Shown: piece by piece, positions 33,932 to 42,868 of the stretch
Layout: every line of letters begins with the position of its first letter
Numbering within the stretch: position 1 is the first letter of the stretch
Assembly: GCA_051861205.1 (NCBI GenBank)
Contig: JBHYDC010000001.1
Span: forward strand, 62,001 to 126,000
Reading direction: 5' to 3'
DNA: 64,000 nucleotides
Source of the DNA: JBHYDC01 sp051861205
GTDB lineage: Bacteria > Pseudomonadota > Alphaproteobacteria > Rhizobiales > Pleomorphomonadaceae
Translations under genes and position numbers: made by a program
The notes under the pieces: model-generated
Seen by the model: only the letters and a program-made list of their open reading frames with translations
Told to the model about the DNA's origin: nothing
Databases searched by the model: none

Positions 33932-34601
33932 CCGTTCGCGTGGTTCCGATCACCCGATCGATCAGCGCCTGCACTTGGCGTACCTCATCGTCCACCACGC
34001 CGTGGCCCATACCGGGATAGATCGTCTCGTCCACTTGCCCCTTCATGGCGGAAAGCACGCGTGTGGTTGCCTGCACCCGCTCCAGCGGAATGTGGAAATC
34101 CACGTCGCTGCACCCCAGAATAACCGGCGTTCCCTTGAGATCGCCGGTATGCGCCGTCACCTCCACGTCCGTTCCGATCAGCCCGCCGGACAGGCCGACG
34201 ATGCCGCCATAGCGCCGGGGAAACCGCGCACCGAATTCGGTTGCAAGACACGCCCCTTGGCTGAAGCCGAGAATGATCGTCCGCTCGGCCGCAATCCCCG
34301 CCGCCTCGATATCGGCCAGCAGCCCCGCGACCGTATTGAGCGCCGCCGAAAGATAAGGCTCGTTGCGCATCGTCGGCTCAATGAAGCGCTGGGGATACCA
34401 GACGCTGCCTGCTGCCTGCGGCGCGAAATAGGCCACGTTGCTCCGCTCGAAGGCGCTCGCCAGCATCAAAATGTCCCGCGCGCTGGCGCCGCGCCCGTGG
34501 ATCAGGATCATCGCGGCGTCGGCCTCGGCGGGGGCGGCTCCCACATGGTGCACGCGCTGTCCACCATGCGGGGCCGGACCGTTCGTCATTGTGATGGTCA
34601 T
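33927..34601 (-). CDS. Alpha/beta hydrolase (carboxylesterase/phospholipase, MhqD-like)
   Basis: A 224-residue serine hydrolase of the YpfH/MhqD group. LIHGRGASARD is the oxyanion region, the nucleophile Ser is in ILGFSQGACLA, the Asp in SDVDFHIP and the His in GMGHGVVDDE. It follows the ring-cleaving dioxygenase gene by 12 bp in the same direction. In Bacillus the matching pair (MhqD with MhqE/MhqO) degrades hydroquinone-type electrophiles. The same role here is inferred from that pairing. Confidence 0.87.
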   Translation of the reverse strand: MTITMTNGPAPHGGQRVHHVGAAPAEADAAMILIHGRGASARDILMLASAFERSNVAYFAPQAAGSVWYPQRFIEPTMRNEPYLSAALNTVAGLLADIEAAGIAAERTIILGFSQGACLATEFGARFPRRYGGIVGLSGGLIGTDVEVTAHTGDLKGTPVILGCSDVDFHIPLERVQATTRVLSAMKGQVDETIYPGMGHGVVDDEVRQVQALIDRVIGTTRTA

Positions 34602-34613
34602 AGCGATGCTTCC

Positions 34614-35564
34614 TCAGACCGGCCGCAGGCCACGTTCGATGGCCGCGCGCTTGGGTTCCAGGAACGGCGGCAGGGACAGGTTTTCCCCCAGCGTCGCCAT
34701 ATCCTCGTCCGCCGTGAAACCGGGGATATCCGTCGCGATCTCGAACAAGATCCCGTTCGGCTCGCGGAAGTAGAGCGAGCGGAAGTAATAGCGCTCCACC
34801 TCGCCGGACGTCGGCACCCGGAATTCGCGCGTCTTGATCGTCCAGGCCTTCAGCGATTCATAGTCCGGCGTCCGGAACGCCACATGGTGCACCCCGCCCG
34901 CGCCCTCACGACCGGCCGGCGCGTCCGGTTCAACGACAAGATGCAGCTCCGCCGCCGCGCCGCCAGGGCCCATCTCATACACATGCACCGTGCTGCCGAT
35001 CGCCCAAGGCGAGCGATATTCGCGCACCGGTCGCATCCCCATCACATGCTCCAGCACCGCTGCGGTCGGAACCAGATTGGGAATGCTGAGCGTGATCGGG
35101 CCAAGCCCGTGGATCTGGTGTTCGGGGGGAACGGGGCTGCGCTCCCACGGTTGGTTATCCGTGCCGCCGCCGTCGTCCACGAGAAGCAGCCGCTGCCCTT
35201 CGGGATCCTCGAAGGCGAGCGAAAGCCGCCCGTCAATGATCTTGGGTTCGCCGGACGAAACGCCGTTCGCCTTCAAATGATCGCGCCACCAGCCAAGGCT
35301 GTCGCCCGAAACCCGCAGCCCCGTCCGCGCGATCGAGCGCGTTCCCCGCCGCGCCGGCGGCACCGGCCATTCGAAAAACGTGATATCTGACCCCGGCGAC
35401 GCCGCCCCGTCGCCATAGAACAGGTGATAGGCGCTGGTGTCGTCCTGGTTCACCGTCTTCTTGACTAGGCGCATACCCAGCACATCGGTATAGAACCGCC
35501 GGTTCGCGGGCGCATCGGCCGTGATCGCCGTCAGGTGGTGAATGCCGCCAAGTTCGAGGTCCAT
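34614..35564 (-). CDS. Ring-cleaving dioxygenase, VOC superfamily (MhqO/MhqE-like)
   Basis: A 316-residue protein with two glyoxalase/VOC modules. Metal ligands can be placed in GIHHLTAITADAPANRRFY (His near residue 8), GGVHHVAFRT (near 222) and the Glu of GILFEIATDIPGF (near 270). MRLVKKTVNQDDTSAYHLFY and FFEWP are typical of the hydroquinone-type dioxygenases. It opens aromatic diol rings with Fe(II) and oxygen. It is the first gene of a two-gene operon with the esterase at 33927. Confidence 0.9.
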   Translation of the reverse strand: MDLELGGIHHLTAITADAPANRRFYTDVLGMRLVKKTVNQDDTSAYHLFYGDGAASPGSDITFFEWPVPPARRGTRSIARTGLRVSGDSLGWWRDHLKANGVSSGEPKIIDGRLSLAFEDPEGQRLLLVDDGGGTDNQPWERSPVPPEHQIHGLGPITLSIPNLVPTAAVLEHVMGMRPVREYRSPWAIGSTVHVYEMGPGGAAAELHLVVEPDAPAGREGAGGVHHVAFRTPDYESLKAWTIKTREFRVPTSGEVERYYFRSLYFREPNGILFEIATDIPGFTADEDMATLGENLSLPPFLEPKRAAIERGLRPV

Positions 35565-35846
35565 GACCAGCGCTCCTTAAAGTCCATGCGGAAAGTCCAT
35601 GCGGCCAAGTTGCCGTCTTGCCTCCGCTATATCGGGCGCGCGCCCCATTTTACAAACGGAACCGTCAGCGACGGACTGTCAACGCGTTGTGAACAGTGCC
35701 CTGAAGTTGACGCCCTGAACTGCACGCTAGGTGTCCCCCGCCTCCCCATCTACCGGCGCCCTTGCCGATATCCCCGCACTGCCCTTGCCGCCCAGCCCCG
35801 ATCGCTCTAACTCTAATGTACAAAACAGGAACAAGCTAGATCCGGC

Positions 35847-37097
35847 ATGGCCGCTAAAACCCTTCTCGACAAGCTCGTCGTCCTTTCCGACGCCGCCAAG
35901 TATGACGCCTCCTGTGCGTCCTCCGGCACGGTGCGCCGTCAGTCGTCCAAAGCCGGTGGTCTCGGCTCCACCGGCGGCGCGGGGATATGTCATGCCTATG
36001 CGCCCGACGGCCGCTGCATCTCGCTCCTCAAGATTTTGCTTACGAATTTTTGCATCTTCGACTGCGCCTACTGCGTGAACCGCTCCTCGTCCAACGTCGA
36101 GCGCGCCCGGTTCACCCCCGAGGAAGTCGTCCAACTCACCCTCGATTTCTACAAGCGAAACTATATCGAAGGACTATTTCTTTCCTCCGGAATCATTCGA
36201 AATCCGGACTACACGATGGACGAAATCATTCGGGTCGCGCGGCTCCTTCGCTGCGAGCATGATTTTCGCGGATACATCCATTTAAAGGCGATTCCGGGCG
36301 CCTCGCAGGACCTGATCGACGAAGCTGGCCGCTTCGCCGACCGCCTTTCCGTCAATGTCGAACTCCCCACCGACGCCAGTGTTCACCGCCTCGCGCCGGA
36401 AAAAAAGCCCGTCCTCATCCGCAAAGCGATGGGCGCTTTGAAGCTCCGCATCGAGGAAAACGGCGATCTGAAGCCGTCGCCGAACCCGCGAATCCGGCGG
36501 AAAACCAGGCTTTTTGCCCCTGCTGGCCAGTCCACCCAGATGATCGTCGGCGCCGACGCCACCACCGACGCCGCCATCTTGGAGCGCAGTTCCTCCCTCT
36601 ACGGCGCCTACGCCTTGAAGCGGGTTTACTACTCCGCCTTCTCCCCCATCCCCGATTCCTCCTCGATCCTGCCGCTCCTCAAACCACCCCTGATGCGCGA
36701 ACACCGGCTCTATCAGGCCGACTGGCTCCTGCGTTTCTACGGTTTCGACCGCCAGGAAATCATCGCCGCCCGCCCGGACGGCATGCTCGATCTCGACCTC
36801 GATCCCAAGCTCGCCTGGGCGCTCGCCAACCGCCAGCGCTTCCCCGTCGACGTCAACCGCGCCGATCGCGAGACCCTCCTGCGCGTCCCCGGTCTCGGCG
36901 TGAAATCCGTCGATAAGCTCATCGCTTCCCGCCGCCATACACGCCTGCGGCTCGCAGATATCGCGCGTTTCTGCCGTTCCATCGATCCCGTCCGCCCCTT
37001 CGTGGTCGCCGCCGACTGGACCCCCGGCGCCACCCTCGACCGGATCGACCTCAGGGCGAAGCTCGCACCCCCCGCGAAACAACTCTCGCTGTTTTGA
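35847..37097 (+). CDS. Putative DNA modification/repair radical SAM protein
   Basis: A 416-residue radical SAM enzyme. The 4Fe-4S motif CIFDCAYC has Cys at about 69, 73 and 76; SSGGIGP-type binding is replaced by FLSSGIIRNPDYTMD. A helix-hairpin-helix segment near the C-terminus (DRETLLRVPGLGVKSVDKLI) suggests DNA binding. It matches the family annotated as putative DNA modification/repair radical SAM protein, which is nearly always encoded with the UdgX-like partner found 11 bp downstream. The reaction is unknown. Confidence 0.9.
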   Translation: MAAKTLLDKLVVLSDAAKYDASCASSGTVRRQSSKAGGLGSTGGAGICHAYAPDGRCISLLKILLTNFCIFDCAYCVNRSSSNVERARFTPEEVVQLTLDFYKRNYIEGLFLSSGIIRNPDYTMDEIIRVARLLRCEHDFRGYIHLKAIPGASQDLIDEAGRFADRLSVNVELPTDASVHRLAPEKKPVLIRKAMGALKLRIEENGDLKPSPNPRIRRKTRLFAPAGQSTQMIVGADATTDAAILERSSSLYGAYALKRVYYSAFSPIPDSSSILPLLKPPLMREHRLYQADWLLRFYGFDRQEIIAARPDGMLDLDLDPKLAWALANRQRFPVDVNRADRETLLRVPGLGVKSVDKLIASRRHTRLRLADIARFCRSIDPVRPFVVAADWTPGATLDRIDLRAKLAPPAKQLSLF

Positions 37098-37108
37098 CGT
37101 TCGCTCTC

Positions 37109-38563
37109 ATGGCCACGATCACACTCGCCAGCCCCGTCGATCTTGCCGGTTTCCGCATTTCCGCCCGCGATTTGGTTCGTCGCGGCATACCCCCGCCCAA
37201 TGTCGTTTGGCGCGTCGCCGGCGACCCCCAAGACCATCTCGCGCTGGACGAGCCGCTTCCCGCGTCCAAACCGAGCCCCGAAATGGCGGAATTGCGGGTT
37301 CCCCGCAGCTTTTTGGCTCTCGCCGAAGCCGTGATCTGCCATTCCGATCCCGGCCGTTTCGCGCTTCTCTACCGCCTGCTCTGGCGCCTCCGGTCCGAGC
37401 GCCAGCTCATGGAAATCCCCTCCGATCCCGATCTTGCCGCCGCCCTTCGCCTGGAAAAATCCGTGGGCCGCGACGTCCACAAGATGCACGCCTTCGTCCG
37501 TTTCCGCGAACTCGTCACGCCGGATGGCTCCAGTTTTGTCGCTTGGTTCGAGCCCGAACACTTCATCGAAGAGCGCGCCGCGCCCTTCTTCGCCAAGCGC
37601 TTCGCCGGCCTTGCCTGGACCATCGTGACCCCGCGCGTCACCACCACTTGGAACGGCGAAACCCTGCATTTCGGCCCCGGCGGACGCCGCGAGGATGTGC
37701 CGGCCGAGGATGCGTCGGAGGCGCTTTGGCTTGCCTATTACCGCTCCATCTTCAATCCCGCCCGCCTCAAGGTGAAGGCGATGACGGCGGAAATGCCCAA
37801 GAAATACTGGCGGAACCTCCCCGAAGCACGGGCGATTCCAGGCCTGATCGCCGGCGCCGAAGCCCGCGTGCGCGGCATGATCGCGGCCGCGCCAACCGAG
37901 GTTCCCCGCCGCGCCGAGCGCGTCAAAACCAGGATTGCCGCGATGGATGAGACAGATCCGAGCGCCCTTTCCAACCTCCAGGCCCTCCGCGCCGAGGCCG
38001 AGCACTGCCAGCGCTGCCCCCTCTTTGCCAACGCCACCCAAACCGTCTTCGGCGAAGGCCCGGACAGGGCCGAGATCATGGTTGTCGGCGAGCAGCCGGG
38101 CGACCGGGAAGACCTTGCCGGCCGCCCCTTCGTCGGTCCCGCCGGGGAGGTGTTCAATCAGGCGATCGAGGAAGCCGGCATCCCCCGCGAGCAGCTCTAC
38201 GTCACCAATGCGGTCAAGCATTTCAAGAACGAGCCGCGCGGCAAACGGCGGCTCCACAAGATGCCGAACGGCGCCGAAATCGAGGCCTGCCGCTGGTGGC
38301 TCGCCCAGGAAATCAGCCTTATCGCGCCCAAACTAATCGTCGGCATGGGCGGCACCGCGCTGCAATCCTTGCTCGATCGTCCCGTGAAAATCCTGGAACT
38401 GCGCGGCCGCTTCATCGAAGAGGGCAACGCCCCGCCGATCTTCGCCACCATCCACCCCAGCTTCATTCTGCGCCTGCCGGACCGCGCCTTGCGCGAAACC
38501 GAGCGCCGCCGCTTCGTGGATGATCTAAAGCGCGTCGCCGAGCGAATGGCCGCGATGGGATAG
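37109..38563 (+). CDS. DUF4130 plus UdgX-type uracil-DNA glycosylase fusion
   Basis: A 484-residue two-domain protein. Residues ~1-270 form a DUF4130-type domain typical of the radical-SAM partner; residues ~285-484 form a family-4/UdgX uracil-DNA glycosylase: four Cys for an Fe-S cluster (starting HCQRCPLF), GEQPGDREDLAGRPFVGPAG at 327, KRRLHK with His at about 383, and the HPSF motif at 449. In UdgX the His of KRRIH attacks the abasic sugar and stays covalently bound to DNA; it is retained here. Start ATG 37109 is chosen over TTG 37094, which overlaps the radical SAM stop. Confidence 0.92.
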   Translation: MATITLASPVDLAGFRISARDLVRRGIPPPNVVWRVAGDPQDHLALDEPLPASKPSPEMAELRVPRSFLALAEAVICHSDPGRFALLYRLLWRLRSERQLMEIPSDPDLAAALRLEKSVGRDVHKMHAFVRFRELVTPDGSSFVAWFEPEHFIEERAAPFFAKRFAGLAWTIVTPRVTTTWNGETLHFGPGGRREDVPAEDASEALWLAYYRSIFNPARLKVKAMTAEMPKKYWRNLPEARAIPGLIAGAEARVRGMIAAAPTEVPRRAERVKTRIAAMDETDPSALSNLQALRAEAEHCQRCPLFANATQTVFGEGPDRAEIMVVGEQPGDREDLAGRPFVGPAGEVFNQAIEEAGIPREQLYVTNAVKHFKNEPRGKRRLHKMPNGAEIEACRWWLAQEISLIAPKLIVGMGGTALQSLLDRPVKILELRGRFIEEGNAPPIFATIHPSFILRLPDRALRETERRRFVDDLKRVAERMAAMG

Positions 38564-38570
38564 CCGCCTC

Positions 38571-40013
38571 TCAAGCGACCCGAACATATCCCATCATCCC
38601 CGTTTCCTGATGCTCGATCAGGTGGCAATGGAACATCCAGTCGCCGGGATTATCGGCGACAAAGGCCACCTCCACCCGCTCGCGCGGCGCCAGAAGCACC
38701 GTGTCGGCGAAGTGCCGGGGGAGGGCGGCCTTGTTGGACGAGAGCACCGTGAAGCTATGCCCGTGAATGTGGATGGGGTGAAACTGCTTGGAAATATTTG
38801 AGAGTTCAAACACATAGCTCCGCCCTCGCCGAAGCATCGCCAGCGGTGCCGGCAACGCACGGTGTCCGTCCGCCGGCCAGGACGTCTTGTTGATCGACCA
38901 GAACGTGCGGTCCGATAGGCAAAGGTCGTCCAGTCCCGCGCCATCCGGCATCGCGGCCAAGGCAGCCCCAGCGCCCGTGGTCGAGAACTCGAAGGGCAGG
39001 CGTTCGGCATGCGCCAGATCCGGCGCCGGCACGGCGGATGCGGTCAGCGGCGCCGGATCGAAGGCCGCCGTCCGCCGCCTGTCTCCCCGCGCCCGCAGCG
39101 TCGCGATCGGCACCGGCGTCGCCACCCGGTAGTCAATCAGTGAAACCGACCCGCCGTCGGCCGGCGTTCGGATCACCAGATCAATCCGCATCGCGGGGCC
39201 AAGCCGCCATGTATCCAGCGGGAAAGGTGTCACGGCCATTCCGTCCACCGCGATCACCGCGGCGTCGCCGCCCTCAACTCCGACTTCGAGGATGCGCGTC
39301 GGATCGAGGTTGTAGAGCCGCACCCGGATATCGGCGCCCGCTGGAACATCGGTCACCGGGTTCACCGTCCCGTTGGCGCTGCGCAAGGGCCCGAAACTCC
39401 CCGCGTTGCCGGCGCCCTTGTCGGTCATGAAGGGCAGAAACCCAGCCTCGTCCACCCGCCAGTCGCGCGCTGCGACGACGACCTCGCCGTCATAGGGCTC
39501 CGTCTCGTCACCCTCGACGATCAAGAGGCCCGCGAGCCCGCGTCCGAGTTGCTCCACCGTGTTGCAATGGGTGTGGAAGAAGTAGCTGCCGGTATCGGGC
39601 GGGGTGAAGTCGTAGGTGAAGCTTTCGCCCGGCTGAACCGGCGGCTGGCAGAGATAGGGCACCCCATCCTGATCATTCGGCAGCCGGATCCCGTGCCAGT
39701 GAACGGATGTGTGTTCCCCCTCTCGCGGCAGATTATTTGCGAGCCGCGCCCTTAGCCGGTCGCCGAGCGTCAGCCTCACGATCGGAAGTGGCGTATCGGC
39801 CGAAAAGGTCCATAGCGGCAGCGTTTGGCCGGAAAAGCAGGGCAGGGCCGTTGGCCGTTCTGCCGCATCGAGGGCGATTTCAACGGTCCGCCCTGCGACC
39901 GGCTCCGGCACCGCCCCAAGCGCGCGGCCCGTCGCGGGCGCGGGCTTATAGGCCATGAAGGTGGAAAGCGCCCCGCCGCCAAGCGCGGCCAGCACCATAC
40001 GTCGGCTCAGCAT
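38571..40013 (-). CDS. Multicopper oxidase, periplasmic
   Basis: A 480-residue three-cupredoxin laccase-like oxidase. All four copper motifs are visible: VHWHGIRLP, FFHTHCNT, HPIHIHGHSF and MFHCHLIEHQETGMM, the last giving the His-Cys-His and Met of the type 1 site. The N-terminus (LSRRMVLAALGGGALS) looks like a Tat signal, as usual for folded copper enzymes. It oxidises Cu(I), phenols or similar reductants. AGGA before 40013 favours that start over 40028. It ends 7 bp from the UdgX-like gene, convergently. Confidence 0.92.
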   Translation of the reverse strand: MLSRRMVLAALGGGALSTFMAYKPAPATGRALGAVPEPVAGRTVEIALDAAERPTALPCFSGQTLPLWTFSADTPLPIVRLTLGDRLRARLANNLPREGEHTSVHWHGIRLPNDQDGVPYLCQPPVQPGESFTYDFTPPDTGSYFFHTHCNTVEQLGRGLAGLLIVEGDETEPYDGEVVVAARDWRVDEAGFLPFMTDKGAGNAGSFGPLRSANGTVNPVTDVPAGADIRVRLYNLDPTRILEVGVEGGDAAVIAVDGMAVTPFPLDTWRLGPAMRIDLVIRTPADGGSVSLIDYRVATPVPIATLRARGDRRRTAAFDPAPLTASAVPAPDLAHAERLPFEFSTTGAGAALAAMPDGAGLDDLCLSDRTFWSINKTSWPADGHRALPAPLAMLRRGRSYVFELSNISKQFHPIHIHGHSFTVLSSNKAALPRHFADTVLLAPRERVEVAFVADNPGDWMFHCHLIEHQETGMMGYVRVA

Positions 40014-40107
40014 GACCGGTCCTGACATCTCGGAGGTTCAAGGCCTCCGGCTTTCGAACGGCCGCACGCTGACGCGCCGCTTGAGGCACGTCAAGGGCCG
40101 GGTGCTG

Positions 40108-41459
40108 TCATTTGCCAAGCGATCGTTTGAGATGGGCGATCGCCTCCGGCTCCATGCGCTGGCGGATCGTCCAGAAATCCTCCCACACGTCCCGGCGCTT
40201 GGCGGCCTGCGCTATTCCGAACTGGTTCGCGGCGGTTAGCTTCGGCACTTCGGCCCATGTCAGCGGCACGGCCACGGAAGCGCCCGGCCGCGCCCGAAGG
40301 CTCCAGGGTAGGATCGCGGTCGAATAGGGCCGGTTGCGCAGCCAATCGATGAAGATACGCCCCTTCCGCCGCTCTTTCGACATGACCGCGACGAAGCGTT
40401 TGGGGTCAGCGCGCGCGAGCCCCTTGGCGATCCCGCCGGAAAAATCGCCGAGGTCGTCGAAGCTCTGGCTGCCATCAAGCGGCACTACCACGTGCAGGCC
40501 CTTGCCGCCGCTCGCCAGCGGATAAGATTTCAGCCCCGCGCTTTCCAATACGCCCCGGATCGCCTCCGCCGCGTCTTTCACCGCGTCGAAGCCCAGCCCT
40601 TCGTCGGGATCGAAATCGAACACCATGCGGTCGGGCGCGCCAAGGTTCGGGGTACGCGCCATCCAGCCGTGCAATTCGATCACCCCGAATTGCGCGGCGG
40701 TCACCAATCCGTCCACACCGTCGATCCCGATGTATTTGGCATGCCGTTTCTGCGGATCCTCGATCGAAACGATGCCGCGTTTCATGCCGGATAGCCCGTG
40801 GCGCTGAAAGAACGTCTCGCCCTCGATCCCCTCCGGCGCTCTGACGAAGCTCACCGGCCGGTGATCGAGATGGGGAAGGATCCGGTCCGCGACGGCGAGA
40901 TAATGCTCCGCCACCTTAAGTTTCGTGACGCCGACCGCTGGAAACATCACCCGTTCGGGATGGCTGATGCGTTCCAGCAACGTCGCCCTGTTACCCATAT
41001 CAGCGCTCGCTTTCCGGCTTTTAACCGACGGCGCAGCCGCAGCCTTCGCCGGCCGGCTGACCGCCTCCGCGGCTCTTCCGGGCCCTAGCGCCCGCCCGCT
41101 CTTTCGCGGGGCGCGATCTTCCCTGAGCCCGAAATAGCGCGCCTGACGAAGATTGCACTGGCCCGTCCAGCCGCCGATTTCCACCTTAAAGCGATAGCGC
41201 AGTACGGTCCAAACGAGGCCTTTTGGCACGGTTTCAGCGTTTTCAGATCCGGCGGCGGCCCCTTGGTTCTTTCCTTGTCGAGCAGATCCTTCAGCCGCGC
41301 CGTTTCCGTCACGGAAAAGCCCGTGCCTGCCCCGCCGACATAACGCAGCCGCCCATCCTCCTCCATCGCGAAGTGTAAAGAGCGAAACCCGCGCTTGGTC
41401 GATGGGGTATAGCCAGAGGCGCGGCGCCGCTCGCTGCCGGGCGGTGACGCGGCACACAT
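40108..41459 (-). pseudogene. ligD: DNA ligase D remnant: ligase tail plus polymerase domain, frameshifted
   Basis: The first part encodes the end of the ATP-dependent ligase OB domain (SGYTPSTKRGFRSL..., RLRYVGGAGTGF). The frame then shifts near 41220, after which ETVPKGLVW, GGWTGQCNLRQARYFGLRED and a complete polymerase/primase domain follow (SHPERVMFP, VFDFDPDEGLGFDAVKDAAE with the catalytic acidic pair, ASGGKGLHVVVPL, PYSTAILPWSLRARPGA). The 3'-phosphoesterase and ligase core are missing. An isolated polymerase domain could be made from about 41000, but end-joining ligase function is lost. Confidence 0.88.
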
Positions 41460-41582
41460 TTCTTGACGCTAAAGCCCTGAAGTGGGTGCGGTGTTCAAGT
41501 TATCTCGTGAAGAAAGCGGTTTGAAGGTTCCTGCCCCGAACCTGGTCCGCAGCCTACCATGACGGGGCTTATCGGGAAACGC

Positions 41583-41906
41583 ATGGCATTTTTCCTCATC
41601 GAAGCCACATACAACTCCAACGCCCTCGCCGCCATGGCCAATAATCCGCAGGACCGCGTCGCACCGGTCCGGGCGATGGTGGAGCGTGCCGGCGGCACAC
41701 TGCACCATTTTTTCTACGCACTCGGCGACATCGACCTCGTGGCCATTGTTGAACTGCCGGACGCCGAAGCCGCGTCGGCGGTCGCCTTCACCGTTGCCAA
41801 GGCCGGGCATATGAGCACCTACAGAACCCGCCTGCTCCTGACCGCCGAGCAGGGCGTCGACGCGATGAAGAAGGCCCATGATCTGAGTCTTCCGGCGCCG
41901 AAGTAA
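41583..41906 (+). CDS. GYD domain protein
   Basis: A 107-residue protein of the GYD family (dimeric alpha/beta barrel): FFLIEATYNSNALAAM, VERAGGTLHHFFYALGDIDLVAIVELPD and GHMSTYRTRLLLTAEQG are the typical strands. GYD proteins are widespread in Hyphomicrobiales with no assigned biochemical role. The start at 41583 is preferred, though an in-frame ATG at 41559 exists. It lies between the ligD and ku remnants, on the opposite strand. Confidence 0.85.
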   Translation: MAFFLIEATYNSNALAAMANNPQDRVAPVRAMVERAGGTLHHFFYALGDIDLVAIVELPDAEAASAVAFTVAKAGHMSTYRTRLLLTAEQGVDAMKKAHDLSLPAPK

Positions 41907-41953
41907 GGCAAGTCTCGGCCGCTCGCTTCTGCGAAGGCGGGCGCGGCCCCGCT

Positions 41954-42421
41954 CTATTTCTTGGCGAGCGAACGGCGCAGCGCCTCCATGAAATCAACGA
42001 CCGTGCCCTTGCGCGCGGTGTCGTCCTCCTCGCCCTCGGCCACCGACCGGCCGATCTCTACCTTGCGCCGCACGAGTTCGCGCAGTGCGTCGGCATAATG
42101 GTTCTGGTAGCGGCCGGGGTCGAACGGTTCCGAACGCCGCTCAATCAGATCTTTGGCCATATCGATCAGGTCGGCGCGCAGCTTGCCCTTGCCGATGTCG
42201 GCGAACACCTCGTCGGCCGCTTTCACCTCGTCCTCATAGCGCAGCGTCTCCATCAGCAATCCTTCGACCGCTGCGTGGACGGTGATCAGATTTTCGCGCC
42301 CGCGAATGGATTGCTGTCCGATGCGGACCTTGCGGGTTTCGCGCAAAGCGTCCCGGATCACCCGGTAACCTTCTTCGGCCACCTCGCCGTCAGGCAAAAG
42401 AAAGTAAGGCTTTTCGAAATG
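41954..42421 (-). pseudogene. ku: Ku protein gene, 3' half
   Basis: The minus strand encodes the C-terminal half of bacterial Ku, starting exactly at HFEKPYFLLPDGEVAEEGY and running through VRIGQQSIRGRENLITVHA, MAKDLIERRSEPFDPGRYQN and the C-terminal tail to the stop. The N-terminal half is found 3 kb away at 45483-45806. The break corresponds to the normally continuous DPL-(Y)FEKPY segment, so one ku gene was opened by an insertion. Confidence 0.93.
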
Positions 42422-42499
42422 TCGCAGTGCGTCAGCGGTTGATCGAAGGGCTGAGACGATTTAAATGCCATAGCGTAATTTGTTGCGAGTGAGTTATCC

Positions 42500-42862
42500 A
42501 TGCCGGAACTGGCTATGTTCTTTGGCAAGGCTCTCGTCGTTTCGGCGTGCATAGGCGCGCTGGGCATCGGGCTTTCGCTTTTCATCAAGTGGCTGCCGCG
42601 CCTTGGGCCGCAACTCCCCGGAATTCAATTGAAATCTGCCGTGGCCCTGTTCGAGGAGGGGAGGTTCTATGATGTCCTTCTGTCCTCTGGCCAACGCCTT
42701 CAGGCTTTGCGTTTCGAAGGTCTGGTGCAATCGGACGCCGACGCCGGGTGGTCCTTGCGGCAGTTTGTCGTGATGCGCCGCGCCGATGGCGGCAAGGTGA
42801 TCCTGCGGATCGACAATGTCCGCGTATTCGAGGAAGTCGCACTGGCTCCTACCGAAAGCTGA
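42500..42862 (+). CDS. Hypothetical membrane-anchored protein
   Basis: A 120-residue protein with one N-terminal transmembrane helix (ALVVSACIGALGIGLSLFIKWLP) and a cytoplasmic- or periplasmic-facing domain of about 80 residues (LKSAVALFEEGRFYDVLLSS, RLQALRFEGLVQSD...VVMRRADGGKVILRIDNVRVFEE). Not recognised. It begins the gene run inside the ku insert and is 6 bp before the next gene, so the two are probably co-transcribed. Confidence 0.6.
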   Translation: MPELAMFFGKALVVSACIGALGIGLSLFIKWLPRLGPQLPGIQLKSAVALFEEGRFYDVLLSSGQRLQALRFEGLVQSDADAGWSLRQFVVMRRADGGKVILRIDNVRVFEEVALAPTES

Positions 42863-42868
42863 CCCGCA

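Noticed and set aside
33975..35390. 471-codon plus-strand open frame
   Set aside because: It lies opposite two well-supported genes (esterase and dioxygenase) and has antisense composition.
36737..38257. 506-codon minus-strand open frame opposite the UdgX-type gene
   Set aside because: Antisense composition; the plus strand carries radical SAM and UdgX motifs.
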